From assembly GCF_002797575.1 (NCBI RefSeq), contig NZ_PGTX01000001.1, positions 1 to 64,000 of the forward strand: DNA of 64,000 nucleotides. Direction: 5' to 3'. The first letter of the stretch is position 1. Each line of letters starts with the position of its first letter. The stretch comes from Polynucleobacter brandtiae (GTDB lineage Bacteria > Pseudomonadota > Gammaproteobacteria > Burkholderiales > Burkholderiaceae). Below, one piece after another: positions 1 to 7,934 of this stretch. Below the pieces are notes generated by a model. The model was not told the origin of the DNA and made no database searches. It saw only the letters and a program-made list of their open reading frames with translations. The position numbers were made by a program, and so were the translations under genes.

Positions 1-132
1 CAGCATTACTGGGACAGCATTAACGAAGTTCAAGAGTTCGCAACGCAATGGATGTATAAATATAACTATGAACGTCCAAATATGGCATTGGGCGGCATTA
101 CCCCAAAACAGCGACTGGCCATGGTTGCTTAA
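1..132 (+). pseudogene. IS3-family transposase OrfB, C-terminal end (cut by window edge)
   Basis: The reading frame is open from base 1 to a TAA at 130-132 and gives 43 residues that match the extreme C-terminus of IS3-family integrases. The segment has the NYERPNMALGG motif and the closing TPKQRL motif. No start or DDE residues are in view because the gene begins outside the window. The following bases to about 175 end in ...TTACCA, a plausible right end for an IS3-type element, which usually ends in CA. Whether the complete element is intact outside the window cannot be told. Confidence 0.75.
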
Positions 133-175
133 CTTACTCTACCTCTGAGAGCAGTTAAAAAGGGGAGGATTACCA
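133..175 (+). mobile_element. Putative right end of the first IS3-family element
   Basis: This short AT-rich tail follows the transposase stop codon. It contains a purine run (AAAAAGGGGAGGA) and finishes with TTACCA, and immediately afterwards the frame of a second, different transposase fragment begins. The 5'-TG...CA-3' rule for IS3 elements is established. Placing the boundary at 175 is inference, because the left end is not in the window for comparison. Confidence 0.4.
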
Positions 176-177
176 TT

Positions 178-522
178 GCAAAGCGGGGTTACCCTAAAGT
201 TTTACGAAGTGACAACGGCCCGGAGTTTATTAGTACTATCTTGTTGGAATGGGCTGTAGCCAAAGGTCTACATAACCTACATATTGAACCAGGCAAGCCT
301 TGGCAAAACGGTACTAACGAGAGCTTTAATGGCAAGTTCAGAGATGAATGTTTAGCTTTGAACTGGTTTTACAGCAGGCAGCATGCCAAGGTGATTATTG
401 AAACTTGGCGTAAGCACTACAATTTAATCAGACCGCACTCCAGTTTGGATTATCAAACCCCGCTAGAGTTCGTATCTGAATGGCGTAATAACTTAAACCC
501 TGGAGTCCATGTTTCTAAATGA
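178..522 (+). pseudogene. IS3-family transposase OrfB fragment, 5'-truncated
   Basis: The frame reads the C-terminal half of an IS3-type integrase core. It has the second catalytic Asp in SDNGPEF (codon at 211) and the catalytic Glu in the NESFNGKFRDECL region, followed by the conserved YNLIRPHSSLDYQTPLEF segment. The first catalytic Asp and the whole N-terminal half are missing, because the frame begins directly at the end of another IS3 element at about 175. A TTG at 241 could act as a start, but the catalytic frame is already open upstream, so this is best read as an inactive remnant cut by the neighbouring insertion. Confidence 0.8.
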
Positions 523-1696
523 AAATGGTCCGAAGAAACCAGACAGGTCAGGTCTGATAACCCTATATAAAAGACCCGCTAGCAATCGTTGGCAATGTCG
601 ATTTAAGTTATCAACGGGATCTTGGCATGCGGCATCAACTAATCATATTAATATTGATGAGGCCAAACACCAAGCTGGAATAATCCATGCCACAGTTCAG
701 GCAAAGGTAGCCGCTGGATTGTCCGTAACGCAAATCAGCTTTGCCCAGCTGGCCAGAGAAGAGCTGGAAAACATCAAACAAGCTATTCGGGTACATAAGG
801 CTAAACGCACATATGGCAACTATCCTGCCATCATTGATCGTTACCTAATTCCATTCTTTGGTCGCTATGCCATTACCGATATCACCCAAGAATTAGTAGA
901 TGACTTTGAGGCTTGGCGAGAAAGCCAAATGGGCAGAAAACCCGCAGCTAGTACTAAACGTTATCACTTGTCCGCATATAGGCGAATCATCAATCTAGCC
1001 CAGGCCAAGGGTTTATTAAATAACACCCGAAGCGTTCCAATGCTATCTGCCACAGGCGATAAAGGGCAAGCAAGACCAGCCTTTACAGATCAAGAGATTG
1101 CCCACCTAGTAAATTTTATGAAAAGCTGGGAGCAGCAAGGTTATCGACCTCAAAATACCTTAATGAGGCGCTTATTGCGTGTGTATGTGGAGTTCTTGCT
1201 CTATACAGGTATCAGGCAGGGTACGGAGTCTTGGCCTATTAGATGGCGGCATCTACAGTGGCATTACATTGGGGAGGAGCGATATCTACGCATCTGGGTG
1301 TCTGGTAAAACAGGCCCCAGGTATCTTATTGCCAAACACACATTGATTACCAGTCTTGATAGACTGATTGCTTGGCAGGGCATGGCTTATCCAAACTTAA
1401 ATGCCGTTATCGAGGCAAGGTTAGATCGAAGGATCTTTGTATTTCCCGATGGAACTTATCCCTATAGTCTGGATGGCACCTTTGCCAACTTGCTACGCGA
1501 TTGCCACTTACTGAAAGATAGTGCTGGTAAAAATCGCACTTTATATAGCCTAAGACATACCTACGCTACGCAGGCTCTAGCAGAGGGGATTGATATCCAT
1601 ACCTTAGCAAGGCAGATGGGCACTAGCGTAGGAATGATTGAGCGGCATTACAGTAAATTAACAGCAATGATGGCAGCTCATAAGTTGGCGGGGTAG
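509..1696 (+). CDS. Tyrosine recombinase / site-specific integrase
   Basis: This 395-residue protein is of the lambda-integrase type and would cut and rejoin DNA at attachment sites. An N-terminal arm (about 15-70) and a core-binding SAM-like domain (about 75-185) precede the catalytic domain. Visible catalytic residues are R236 in TGIRQG, K267 in VSGKTG, R349 in YSLRHTYAT and the nucleophile Y381 in IERHYSK. The usual first box-II His is Tyr (Y346), and the His of the usual LGH motif is Thr (372). Both substitutions occur in some families, so activity is plausible but not assured. The ATG at 509 overlaps the end of the preceding transposase remnant by 14 bases, so the original N-terminus may have been altered. 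It lies among IS elements, not beside a tRNA. Confidence 0.85.
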   Translation: MFLNENGPKKPDRSGLITLYKRPASNRWQCRFKLSTGSWHAASTNHINIDEAKHQAGIIHATVQAKVAAGLSVTQISFAQLAREELENIKQAIRVHKAKRTYGNYPAIIDRYLIPFFGRYAITDITQELVDDFEAWRESQMGRKPAASTKRYHLSAYRRIINLAQAKGLLNNTRSVPMLSATGDKGQARPAFTDQEIAHLVNFMKSWEQQGYRPQNTLMRRLLRVYVEFLLYTGIRQGTESWPIRWRHLQWHYIGEERYLRIWVSGKTGPRYLIAKHTLITSLDRLIAWQGMAYPNLNAVIEARLDRRIFVFPDGTYPYSLDGTFANLLRDCHLLKDSAGKNRTLYSLRHTYATQALAEGIDIHTLARQMGTSVGMIERHYSKLTAMMAAHKLAG

Positions 1697-1703
1697 AGCA
1701 TGC

Positions 1704-1725
1704 GGTGTCGGTTTAAACCGACACC
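1704..1725. terminator. Perfect 22-bp palindrome after the integrase
   Basis: The half-site GGTGTCGGTTT is followed directly by its exact reverse complement. It starts 8 bases after the integrase stop codon. No T-run follows, so a rho-independent terminator is only one option. A recombination or protein-binding site is equally possible. Confidence 0.4.
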
Positions 1726-1761
1726 ATATAACGCAGCCGCATATCAATTAATATTTGGTGA

Positions 1762-2810
1762 ATTCAACTACGAAGTGCAACTTTGAACAACTAGGGCTAG
1801 TGGCTAAGGATGTTTTAGTATCCAAAGCTTAGGGGCCGGTAAGTCAAAGTAGCCATGACCTATCAACACCTTAGCCAAACTGAACGATATCAGATTTATA
1901 TCCTTATGAAAGACGGAAAAACCCAAAGCCAGATAGCCCAGCTCCTGGATCGACATAAGTCGACCATTAGCCGAGAGCTTGCTCGCAATACTGGTAATCG
2001 GGGTTACCGTCCCAGGCAAGCCTGCCTGTTAGCAGAGGAACGTTCCCAAGGCTCTCGTAATGCCGCCCAAATCACCCCATCTGATTGGGATCAGGCTGTG
2101 GAGCGCCTAAAGGACCAATGGAGCCCCGTCCAAATTGCCAATCAGGTTGGTATTAGCATTGAAACCATCTACCGCCATGTGTACGCCGATAAGGCCGCTG
2201 GTGGCAGCCTTTACCAGCAGCTGCGCTGCCAAAAGAAACGCAAAAAGCGCTATGCCAGTGGCCGTGACCGGAGGGGTCAGATCGTCGGTAGAAGGCCCAT
2301 CAGCGAGCGTCCCCAGCACATTGAAGCCAGATCCCAAATCGGCCACTGGGAAGGCGATACCGTCATTGGCGCTGCCCATAAGCAAGCCATCGTGACCTTA
2401 GTCGAGCGCAAGAGTGGTTATGCCTTAATAAGCAAAGTGAACAATAAAACCTCAGAGCTTGTCAGTAATGCCATCATTACCAAAATGAATCCCTTAAGCC
2501 GACTAGTTAAAACACTGACTTTTGACAACGGAAAAGAATTTGCCGAGCATGCCCGAATTGATGAATCGCTGCAATCAACCACCTACTTTGCAGATCCGTT
2601 TGCGAGTTGGCAACGCGGATCCAATGAAAACTTCAATGGTCTGCTGCGTCAATACATCCCTAAAAAGAGACCGCTATCTACTGTGACAGACAAGGAGCTT
2701 AGAATGATTGAAACTAAACTGAATAATCGTCCTCGCAAGAGGTTGGGATTTAAAACCCCGAATGAAGTGTTTATGCAGTCCTTAAACCGTGTTGCACTTC
2801 GTGTTTGAAT
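1762..2810 (+). mobile_element. IS30-family insertion sequence
   Basis: Imperfect inverted repeats flank the transposase. The left copy at 1762-1781 reads ATTCAACTACGAAGTGCAAC. The right copy at 2791-2810, when reverse-complemented, reads ATTCAAACACGAAGTGCAAC, so 18 of 20 positions match. The right repeat overlaps the transposase stop codon. The outermost bases and target duplication could not be fixed, and the true ends may lie up to about 10 bases further out. The element looks complete. Confidence 0.75.
1855..2808 (+). CDS. IS30-family transposase
   Basis: The 317-residue protein has the IS30 layout. An N-terminal HTH (about 1-45, with the SQIAQLLDRHKSTISREL helix-turn-helix) is followed by a basic linker and a DDE integrase core with D168 (GHWEGD), D224 (LTFDNG) and E258 (GSNENFNG). 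The C-terminal block ends in the usual LNNRPRKRLGFKTPNEVF. Length and motifs are typical of an intact, potentially active transposase. The coding strand is the same as that of the integrase upstream. The stop codon lies inside the right inverted repeat. Confidence 0.93.
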   Translation: MTYQHLSQTERYQIYILMKDGKTQSQIAQLLDRHKSTISRELARNTGNRGYRPRQACLLAEERSQGSRNAAQITPSDWDQAVERLKDQWSPVQIANQVGISIETIYRHVYADKAAGGSLYQQLRCQKKRKKRYASGRDRRGQIVGRRPISERPQHIEARSQIGHWEGDTVIGAAHKQAIVTLVERKSGYALISKVNNKTSELVSNAIITKMNPLSRLVKTLTFDNGKEFAEHARIDESLQSTTYFADPFASWQRGSNENFNGLLRQYIPKKRPLSTVTDKELRMIETKLNNRPRKRLGFKTPNEVFMQSLNRVALRV

Positions 2811-3086
2811 CTACGATCTACTGCAATTGACCAATTTTTATTAACATCTATTGATGGTCAAAAAGGGGGATTAGATGTAGATGCCAATTTTTCTGCAGGC
2901 TCTGGCGGCGAGATTCGTTCTTTTAACCCCAGCATCACTTTTTATACAGTAGGTATATCTGGATATGATTTACAGGCAAACTATGGCGGTACTTTATATC
3001 TTGTTGATCAACAATTAAATAATGCTAGCGTGTTAAAAGATATAAACGCCAAGGCAAGTAATTACCAGGCTAAAAAACCAAACTAG
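2811..3086 (+). pseudogene. 3' fragment of an unrecognised gene cut by the IS30 element
   Basis: The frame is open from the right end of the IS element to a TAG at 3084-3086 and encodes about 90 residues rich in Gly, Asn and Ser, with no start codon or ribosome site of its own outside the IS. I recognise no family. The composition resembles the tail of an exported or surface protein, but this is only an impression. No matching 5' part is visible on the other side of the IS, where only 36 bases separate it from the integrase palindrome. Confidence 0.45.
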
Positions 3087-3257
3087 AGAGCCGAACGAAT
3101 AAATCCTGCGTTGTTATATTTAATTTTTTTCCTTGAATTTAATTAAGCAATTTCGTGAGTATGATCTCTACTTTAAAAGCGCTACTCTGGGTTTAATCTG
3201 TGCGTATAGCTGGCGTTGTGATAAAAGAATCCGTAATCAAATCTTGATAGGGAAAAA

Positions 3258-3737
3258 ATGAAACACAAACTATTTGCAGCAATGTTGATTATTTTTTCTA
3301 CGGCATCTCATGCTCAGATTCTGGATGCCATTACTGGCCATGCTCGTGATATTCGCTCTCGCTTTACTGAGCATCAGGTAATTAAGGGGGCAGTCCTTAA
3401 GAAGGGGGATATTGACGTTTTGGCAAAGGGCCAGGACATGATTCACAGCTCGTCAGGTACATGGAGCGTGATTCGAGTGGGCAATGATCTCTTTTTGCAA
3501 TCTGGAGAAAACTTCCGATCAAGTCCAGGACCAGATTATCACGTCTACGTTAGCAAAGACCCTGCTATTAAAGATAATGAACAGTTTAGTAAAGCGCAAA
3601 TTGAGGTCGGTAGACTGCTTAAGCCCAATGGTGCGGCGTATTACAAGCTCACGACAGATGATCTCGATAGCATCAATAGCGTTTTAATTTGGTGCAAGCA
3701 ATTTAAAGAGTACATTGGCTCCGCTGATTTAAAGTAA
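3258..3737 (+). CDS. DM13-domain exported protein
   Basis: The 159-residue protein begins with a signal peptide (about 1-19, ending SHA before QILD). Residues about 40-155 form a DM13-like domain, with the sequence pattern GPDYHVYVS in the middle and a final VLIWCKQFKEYIGSADL containing the single conserved Cys near the end. DM13 domains are suspected redox or electron-transfer modules of the cell envelope, but no reaction is proven. A GGG-containing ribosome site lies just before the ATG. It is followed by a MAPEG gene 64 bases downstream. The family call is good and the function is unknown. Confidence 0.75.
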   Translation: MKHKLFAAMLIIFSTASHAQILDAITGHARDIRSRFTEHQVIKGAVLKKGDIDVLAKGQDMIHSSSGTWSVIRVGNDLFLQSGENFRSSPGPDYHVYVSKDPAIKDNEQFSKAQIEVGRLLKPNGAAYYKLTTDDLDSINSVLIWCKQFKEYIGSADLK

Positions 3738-3801
3738 TAAAAATAGGTTGCGCTAAATTTTTCATGTCAGCAAAACCTCATTCATTTTTCAGGAGGTATC
3801 C

Positions 3802-4200
3802 ATGTTGATAGTCACATCAATAATTGCCGCTGTTTTAACCATCATCTTTATCAAGTTATCCTTTGCCGTCATTAAATGGAGAAGAAAGCACAAAGTTGCA
3901 TTAGGAAATGGCGGCTTTGACGACCTAGAGAGGGCGATTCGGGCTCAAGCCAACTTCTCGGAGTATGTACCGCTAGGCATCATTTTAATTGCTTGCTTAG
4001 AGCTTAATGGTGCACCATGGTGGCTAGTAAGCGCACTAGGCATTACCTTAATCGTAGGGCGCTTAATTCATGCTGTGGGTATTCAGACACCACCCCCAGA
4101 TTTCAGTAAGCGTGTACTAGGCATGCAATTTACTTTCAATACTTTAATAGCTCTAGTAGTAGTAAATCTAGGTTGGTCTTTTTACTTATTTATTCAGTAA
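3802..4200 (+). CDS. MAPEG-family membrane protein
   Basis: The 132-residue integral membrane protein has four predicted hydrophobic segments (about 2-24, 54-70, 75-95, 110-130) and the family pattern RAQANFSEYVPL after the first cytoplasmic loop. MAPEG proteins include glutathione S-transferase-like enzymes of the membrane. In bacteria the substrate is usually unknown. A strong AGGAGG lies 7 bases before the ATG. Length is normal for the bacterial branch. Confidence 0.85.
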   Translation: MLIVTSIIAAVLTIIFIKLSFAVIKWRRKHKVALGNGGFDDLERAIRAQANFSEYVPLGIILIACLELNGAPWWLVSALGITLIVGRLIHAVGIQTPPPDFSKRVLGMQFTFNTLIALVVVNLGWSFYLFIQ

Positions 4201-4409
4201 GACGCTTATTTATCGACCATGCATTTAGTGATGTCAGTAGAACCCATCTAGTACGTCGTTCATTTGATGTTAGGCCAATCGTTACTACACAAATCTCGAC
4301 TCAGGAGTTAATTTTGCCTAAGCCGGTGAGCTTAGTAGGCACTCCATCAGCAAGTTCTTTGTGCTCAATGCTATTGAAATCGTGCGGAGTAGCTTAAGAG
4401 CTTTCACAT
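4201..4409. other. Intergenic stretch without recognisable gene
   Basis: These 209 bases lie between the convergent MAPEG gene and the regulator gene. A 74-codon open frame that starts inside the MAPEG gene has no ribosome site and no recognisable product. I see no terminator with a clear stem and T-run. Confidence 0.4.
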
Positions 4410-5429
4410 TTACGGCTTGTATCTATTTCGCAATTTAAGCTGTGAGTAGCCAATAGTGTCACCAGCATGGTTACGAATATTTTTTATCAAGGCAGCAACA
4501 GCAGATTGCTTTGCTAGCCCGGTAGGCATGGCCAGAAAAAAGGTTTCAATATTCAGTGGGATAAAATGTAATTTGTATTCTTTAGCAACATGATGAAGTC
4601 CTAAACCCGCATCAGCAATATTTGCCAAAATTGCGGTAGCTACGGCGCTATGGGTAAACTCTTCGTGTTGATAGCCTTTAATTTGTTTACTAGCAATTCC
4701 TTGGGCCTCCAATAAATTATCAAGCATAAGCCTTGTTCCAGCCCCTTTTTGGCGATTAATAAACCTCACCTCAGGCCGTGCTAAATCACGAATGGTCTTT
4801 ATTTTGTGGGGATTTCCCTTGGCAACAATTAATCCTTGCTCTCGTTTCATGACGGGTATGGCATCTATTCCTTGCTGCTTCAGTTCTAGGTAGATAGCCT
4901 TGATGCTTCCCTCATCAGGAACATGAAATCCAGCAATATCAGATTTACCGGCAATCAGGCTCTCAAGAGATTGTCCGGATCCCATAGTCCTTAGTTCAAA
5001 ATTAGCTGATTTGCTAATGAGCTTCTCTATGATGGGGTCACTACTAGCAGCTATTTTCCACTTACTATTCAGTTGATTGGTAATGGTCATTAACTGTTCT
5101 TGAAGTTTTATCGCCTCACTAGGGAAGAGGGCGCTAAATCTATCCTCTAATTGCTTTGTGGACCCTAATAGCAGTTCGCCTGCTGCTGATAACTTACTTC
5201 CATGGCCTTTAACGGAATCGAGAAGCGCGATCCCCAATTCTTTTTCAGCTAACTTGAGATGATTCCATATCGTTCGATAGGAAATTCCTGCGGATTGGGC
5301 GGCAATAGTCATACTTTTACCCTCTTTAATGCCACTTAATAGCTCAATGACCCAAGCGAGGTCAATGGATGAGGGCTTGCCCCCGACAGTACTTATCAGA
5401 GAGATGCTGGGCTTGATCTTAATTCGCAT
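4410..5429 (-). CDS. ModE-like HTH regulator with periplasmic-binding-protein-like sensor domain
   Basis: The 339-residue protein has an N-terminal LysR/ModE-type winged helix (about 18-85, with IAAQSAGISYRTIWNHLKLAE as the HTH) and a C-terminal type-2 substrate-binding-like domain (about 125-325). This architecture is known for regulators of molybdate, tungstate and related oxyanion or molybdoenzyme genes. The gene is divergent from two tungstate-type binding-protein genes, with a 72-base shared control region, so it probably senses the same oxyanion and controls them. No signal peptide is present, as expected for a cytoplasmic regulator. The ligand is inferred from context only. Confidence 0.8.
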   Translation of the reverse strand: MRIKIKPSISLISTVGGKPSSIDLAWVIELLSGIKEGKSMTIAAQSAGISYRTIWNHLKLAEKELGIALLDSVKGHGSKLSAAGELLLGSTKQLEDRFSALFPSEAIKLQEQLMTITNQLNSKWKIAASSDPIIEKLISKSANFELRTMGSGQSLESLIAGKSDIAGFHVPDEGSIKAIYLELKQQGIDAIPVMKREQGLIVAKGNPHKIKTIRDLARPEVRFINRQKGAGTRLMLDNLLEAQGIASKQIKGYQHEEFTHSAVATAILANIADAGLGLHHVAKEYKLHFIPLNIETFFLAMPTGLAKQSAVAALIKNIRNHAGDTIGYSQLKLRNRYKP

Positions 5430-5458
5430 ATGTAATTATTTGCATATTGAGTAATAAC

Positions 5459-5476
5459 TATCAAACATGGATGATA
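5459..5476. promoter_or_regulatory. Candidate operator in the divergent regulator/tupA intergenic region
   Basis: The inverted repeat TATCA-N8-TGATA sits midway between the two divergent start codons. A dyad of this kind is expected for a dimeric winged-helix regulator, but it does not clearly match the E. coli ModE box. Support is weak. Confidence 0.3.
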
Positions 5477-5501
5477 ACAATCTTATTAATAAGGGACTGC
5501 C

Positions 5502-6332
5502 ATGCTTAAAACATCTTTCTTGCGCCATGTAACTGCTTCGCTAGCTTTTGCATGCATTGCTACTACTTCTACCTATGCTATTGCTCAAAAGAACATCATT
5601 GTTTCTTCTACAACTTCGACTGAACAGTCTGGGCTATTTGGACACATTCTGCCTCCTTTTGAAAAGAAAACTGGCATTTCGGTCAAGGTGGTAGCGGTTG
5701 GTACCGGTCAGGCGCTGGATATCGGCCGTCGTGGTGATGCTGATGTCGTGTTTGTGCACGATAAGGTGGCCGAAGAAAAGTTTGTGAACGAAGGTTTTGC
5801 AGACAAGCGTATTGAGGTCATGTACAACGACTTTGTTCTTATTGGACCAAAGTCTGACCCCGCCAAAATTGAAGGTGGTAAGGATATTAAAGTGGCTCTT
5901 CAAAAAATTGCTGATAGCAAGTCCACTTTTGCTTCAAGAGGCGATAAGAGTGGCACTCATGCAGCAGAATTGCGCTACTGGAAAGATGCTGGTGTAGATA
6001 TTGCTCCCGGATCTGCTTGGTATAAAGAAACAGGCTCTGGCATGGGCCCAGCATTAAATACTGCTTCTGCTATGAATGCGTACATTTTGAGTGATAGGGC
6101 AACCTGGCTGACCTTCAAAAATCGAGGTGATTTAGCCATTTTGGTTCAAGGCGACCCTAAGTTATTTAATCAATATGGCGTGATGTTAGTTAGCGCTGCC
6201 AAGTATCCGCAGGTAAAGAAAGCAGAAGGACAGGCATTTATTGATTGGCTGATATCAAAAGAGGGTCAAGATACGATTGCATCTTATAAAGTTGCTGGTG
6301 AGCAATCGTTCTTTCCTAATGCCAAGAAGTAA
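5502..6332 (+). CDS. tupA: Tungstate-type ABC transporter substrate-binding protein (TupA-like)
   Basis: The 276-residue protein has a signal peptide (about 1-28, cleaved near AIAQ) and a PBP-like fold. It carries the TupA signature SSTTSTEQSGL at the mature N-terminus, which contributes oxyanion-binding Ser/Thr residues, plus the FASRGDKSGTHAAEL motif in the middle of the protein and MNAYILSDRATW further on. It would bind tungstate (or molybdate) in the periplasm. AAGGGA precedes the ATG. The next gene is a paralogue 12 bases downstream. The partner permease (TupB) and ATPase (TupC) are not in this cluster. Confidence 0.88.
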   Translation: MLKTSFLRHVTASLAFACIATTSTYAIAQKNIIVSSTTSTEQSGLFGHILPPFEKKTGISVKVVAVGTGQALDIGRRGDADVVFVHDKVAEEKFVNEGFADKRIEVMYNDFVLIGPKSDPAKIEGGKDIKVALQKIADSKSTFASRGDKSGTHAAELRYWKDAGVDIAPGSAWYKETGSGMGPALNTASAMNAYILSDRATWLTFKNRGDLAILVQGDPKLFNQYGVMLVSAAKYPQVKKAEGQAFIDWLISKEGQDTIASYKVAGEQSFFPNAKK

Positions 6333-6343
6333 TTAATAAATAA

Positions 6344-7213
6344 ATGCTCATTATGACAATATCTATACGAATCGGCCTTATTGCTTTACTTTCTTTATTT
6401 GGATTGCATGCTATGGCGCAAACAGAGATAAAACCATTTGCTGTCTATGGTAATGGCTCTAATGTATTTAAATTAGCTACCGGTAGTCCAGGGGAATTAG
6501 GTTTGCTAGAAAAACTAGGCGATGCGTTTGGTAAAAAAGAGAATGCCAAGATGGAGTGGATTAAAGCTGGTAGTGGTGCGTCCTTAAATATGCTCAAGAA
6601 TAAGCAAGTAGATATGATCATGGTTCATGCTCCTGAAGCAGTTAATAAAGCCTTAGCGGAAGGGTGGGCTAGTAATAGAACTTTGATTGGCTCTAATGAG
6701 TTTTATATTGTCGGCCCTAAAAGTGATCCAGCAAAAATTAAAACGGCTCGTAGCGGAGCGGATGCTTATGCCAAGATTGCCAAAGCACAGGTAAATTTTA
6801 TTTCTCGTGGTGATAAGAGTGGAACGCATGTAAAAGAAATGGATATATGGAAAAAGGCTGATATCACTCCATCGGGTAATTGGTACATCGTAACCAATGA
6901 TTTTATGACTGCCTCATTGAAAAGAGCAAACGATGAAAATGCTTACTTCATGACTGATAGCAGTACTTGGGTGGCTGAAAAGGCTATAGCACCAAAACTA
7001 GAAATCCAATATCGAGGCGATAAGTTCTTGGTCAATACTTATGATGCTTTGGTAGCTCCGGCAGGCAGTACTTCAGGTAGGGACACTGCCGCTAAATTTG
7101 TTCAGTTTGTCGCATCTCCTGAAGGGCAAAAGATTATTCATGACTATGGCAAAGATAAGTATCCTGAGCCACTTTATAATGATGCAGTCTATGCAAAGCA
7201 GTATATCTATTAA
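6344..7213 (+). CDS. Second TupA-like substrate-binding protein
   Basis: The 289-residue protein is a divergent paralogue of the preceding gene. It keeps the FISRGDKSGTHVKEM motif and the ENAYFMTDSSTW motif, and has a signal peptide ending at AMAQ (about residue 26). The N-terminal oxyanion loop reads YGNGSNVFKLATGSPG instead of SSTTSTEQSG, so ligand preference may differ. The start may be the ATG at 6344 or the one at 6353 (MTIS). It is followed 9 bases later by the molbindin gene, so the three genes probably form one transcript. Confidence 0.82.
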   Translation: MLIMTISIRIGLIALLSLFGLHAMAQTEIKPFAVYGNGSNVFKLATGSPGELGLLEKLGDAFGKKENAKMEWIKAGSGASLNMLKNKQVDMIMVHAPEAVNKALAEGWASNRTLIGSNEFYIVGPKSDPAKIKTARSGADAYAKIAKAQVNFISRGDKSGTHVKEMDIWKKADITPSGNWYIVTNDFMTASLKRANDENAYFMTDSSTWVAEKAIAPKLEIQYRGDKFLVNTYDALVAPAGSTSGRDTAAKFVQFVASPEGQKIIHDYGKDKYPEPLYNDAVYAKQYIY

Positions 7214-7221
7214 GGAAACGT

Positions 7222-7437
7222 ATGAAACTCAATGTCGCTCTTAGCGCCCGCAATCAACTCCAAGGCACTATTAAAGTAATTAAGATGGGTCAAACCACAT
7301 CCCATTTAAAGATTGATATCGGCGGTCATATTGTTACTTCATCTGTAACTAATGAGGCGGTCGAAGAATTGGCGCTAAAGGTTGGTGATACTGTTTGGGC
7401 AATTATTAAAGCCTCCGATGTGATGATTGCGAAGTAA
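7222..7437 (+). CDS. Molbindin (Mop/TOBE domain) molybdate/tungstate-binding protein
   Basis: The 71-residue protein is a single TOBE/Mop domain: LSARNQLQGTIKVIKMG at the N-terminus, then the VTNEAVEELALKVGD motif and the closing VWAIIKASDVMIAK. Molbindins bind molybdate or tungstate in the cytoplasm as hexamers and buffer or store the oxyanion. AAGGAAACGT precedes the ATG. Its place after two binding-protein genes supports tungstate/molybdate handling as the role of the cluster. Confidence 0.9.
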   Translation: MKLNVALSARNQLQGTIKVIKMGQTTSHLKIDIGGHIVTSSVTNEAVEELALKVGDTVWAIIKASDVMIAK

Positions 7438-7550
7438 ACCACTTCAATATCTTCCTGTTTTCTGTGCTGTGCTTGTCATTAGACTGGCTCTGCCCCGGAG
7501 TTGTTCGATTGGTTATTTATTAATTTATAAATATAAGTAAGCAAGCTTTG

Positions 7551-7760
7551 TCTTTACTACTTTTTGAGATTGCACACTATGGCGCAATCAGAGATTAAAA
7601 CTATTTTCTTTTTATGGTGATTGATCGTAGCTATCTAACATGGCTACTAGAAATCTAGAGGAATTAGATTTGCTAAAAATGCCAAGATGAATTGGATTAC
7701 AGCACTCGATGGAGTCTTCCAAATAGGCTCAAGAGAAAGCAAGCAAATAGGATCATGAGT
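7551..7760 (+). pseudogene. Decayed copy of the second TupA-like gene
   Basis: Several stretches match the 5' part of the gene at 6344 in order: TTTACT, TTGCA, CTATGGCGCAA, CAGAGAT, TTTAT/TATGGT, GGGGAATTAG-like GAGGAATTAGATTTGCTA, ATGCCAAGATG, TGGATTA, and GCTCAAGA...AAGCAA. Small deletions and stop codons break the frame throughout. This is a relic of a tandem duplication of the binding-protein gene, placed after molbindin. It explains most of the otherwise empty 7438-7934 interval. Confidence 0.75.
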
Positions 7761-7934
7761 TCTGTCTTGTGCACTGTAATTTTTCAAGTGCTAAATTCGT
7801 ATGTGGTATTGTTGTTTTTTATCAGCAATCATTAGTCTTGCTCTGCAAGCATCATCGATCATCCATCATTAAGCTAGCAGGTGTTCAATCTAGCAATAAC
7901 TCCTCAGCGTTGTTAATTTTTTTAGGAGGTAGGT

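Noticed and set aside
4173-4397. 74-codon plus-strand frame after the MAPEG gene
   Set aside because: It begins inside the MAPEG gene, has no ribosome site and no recognisable product.
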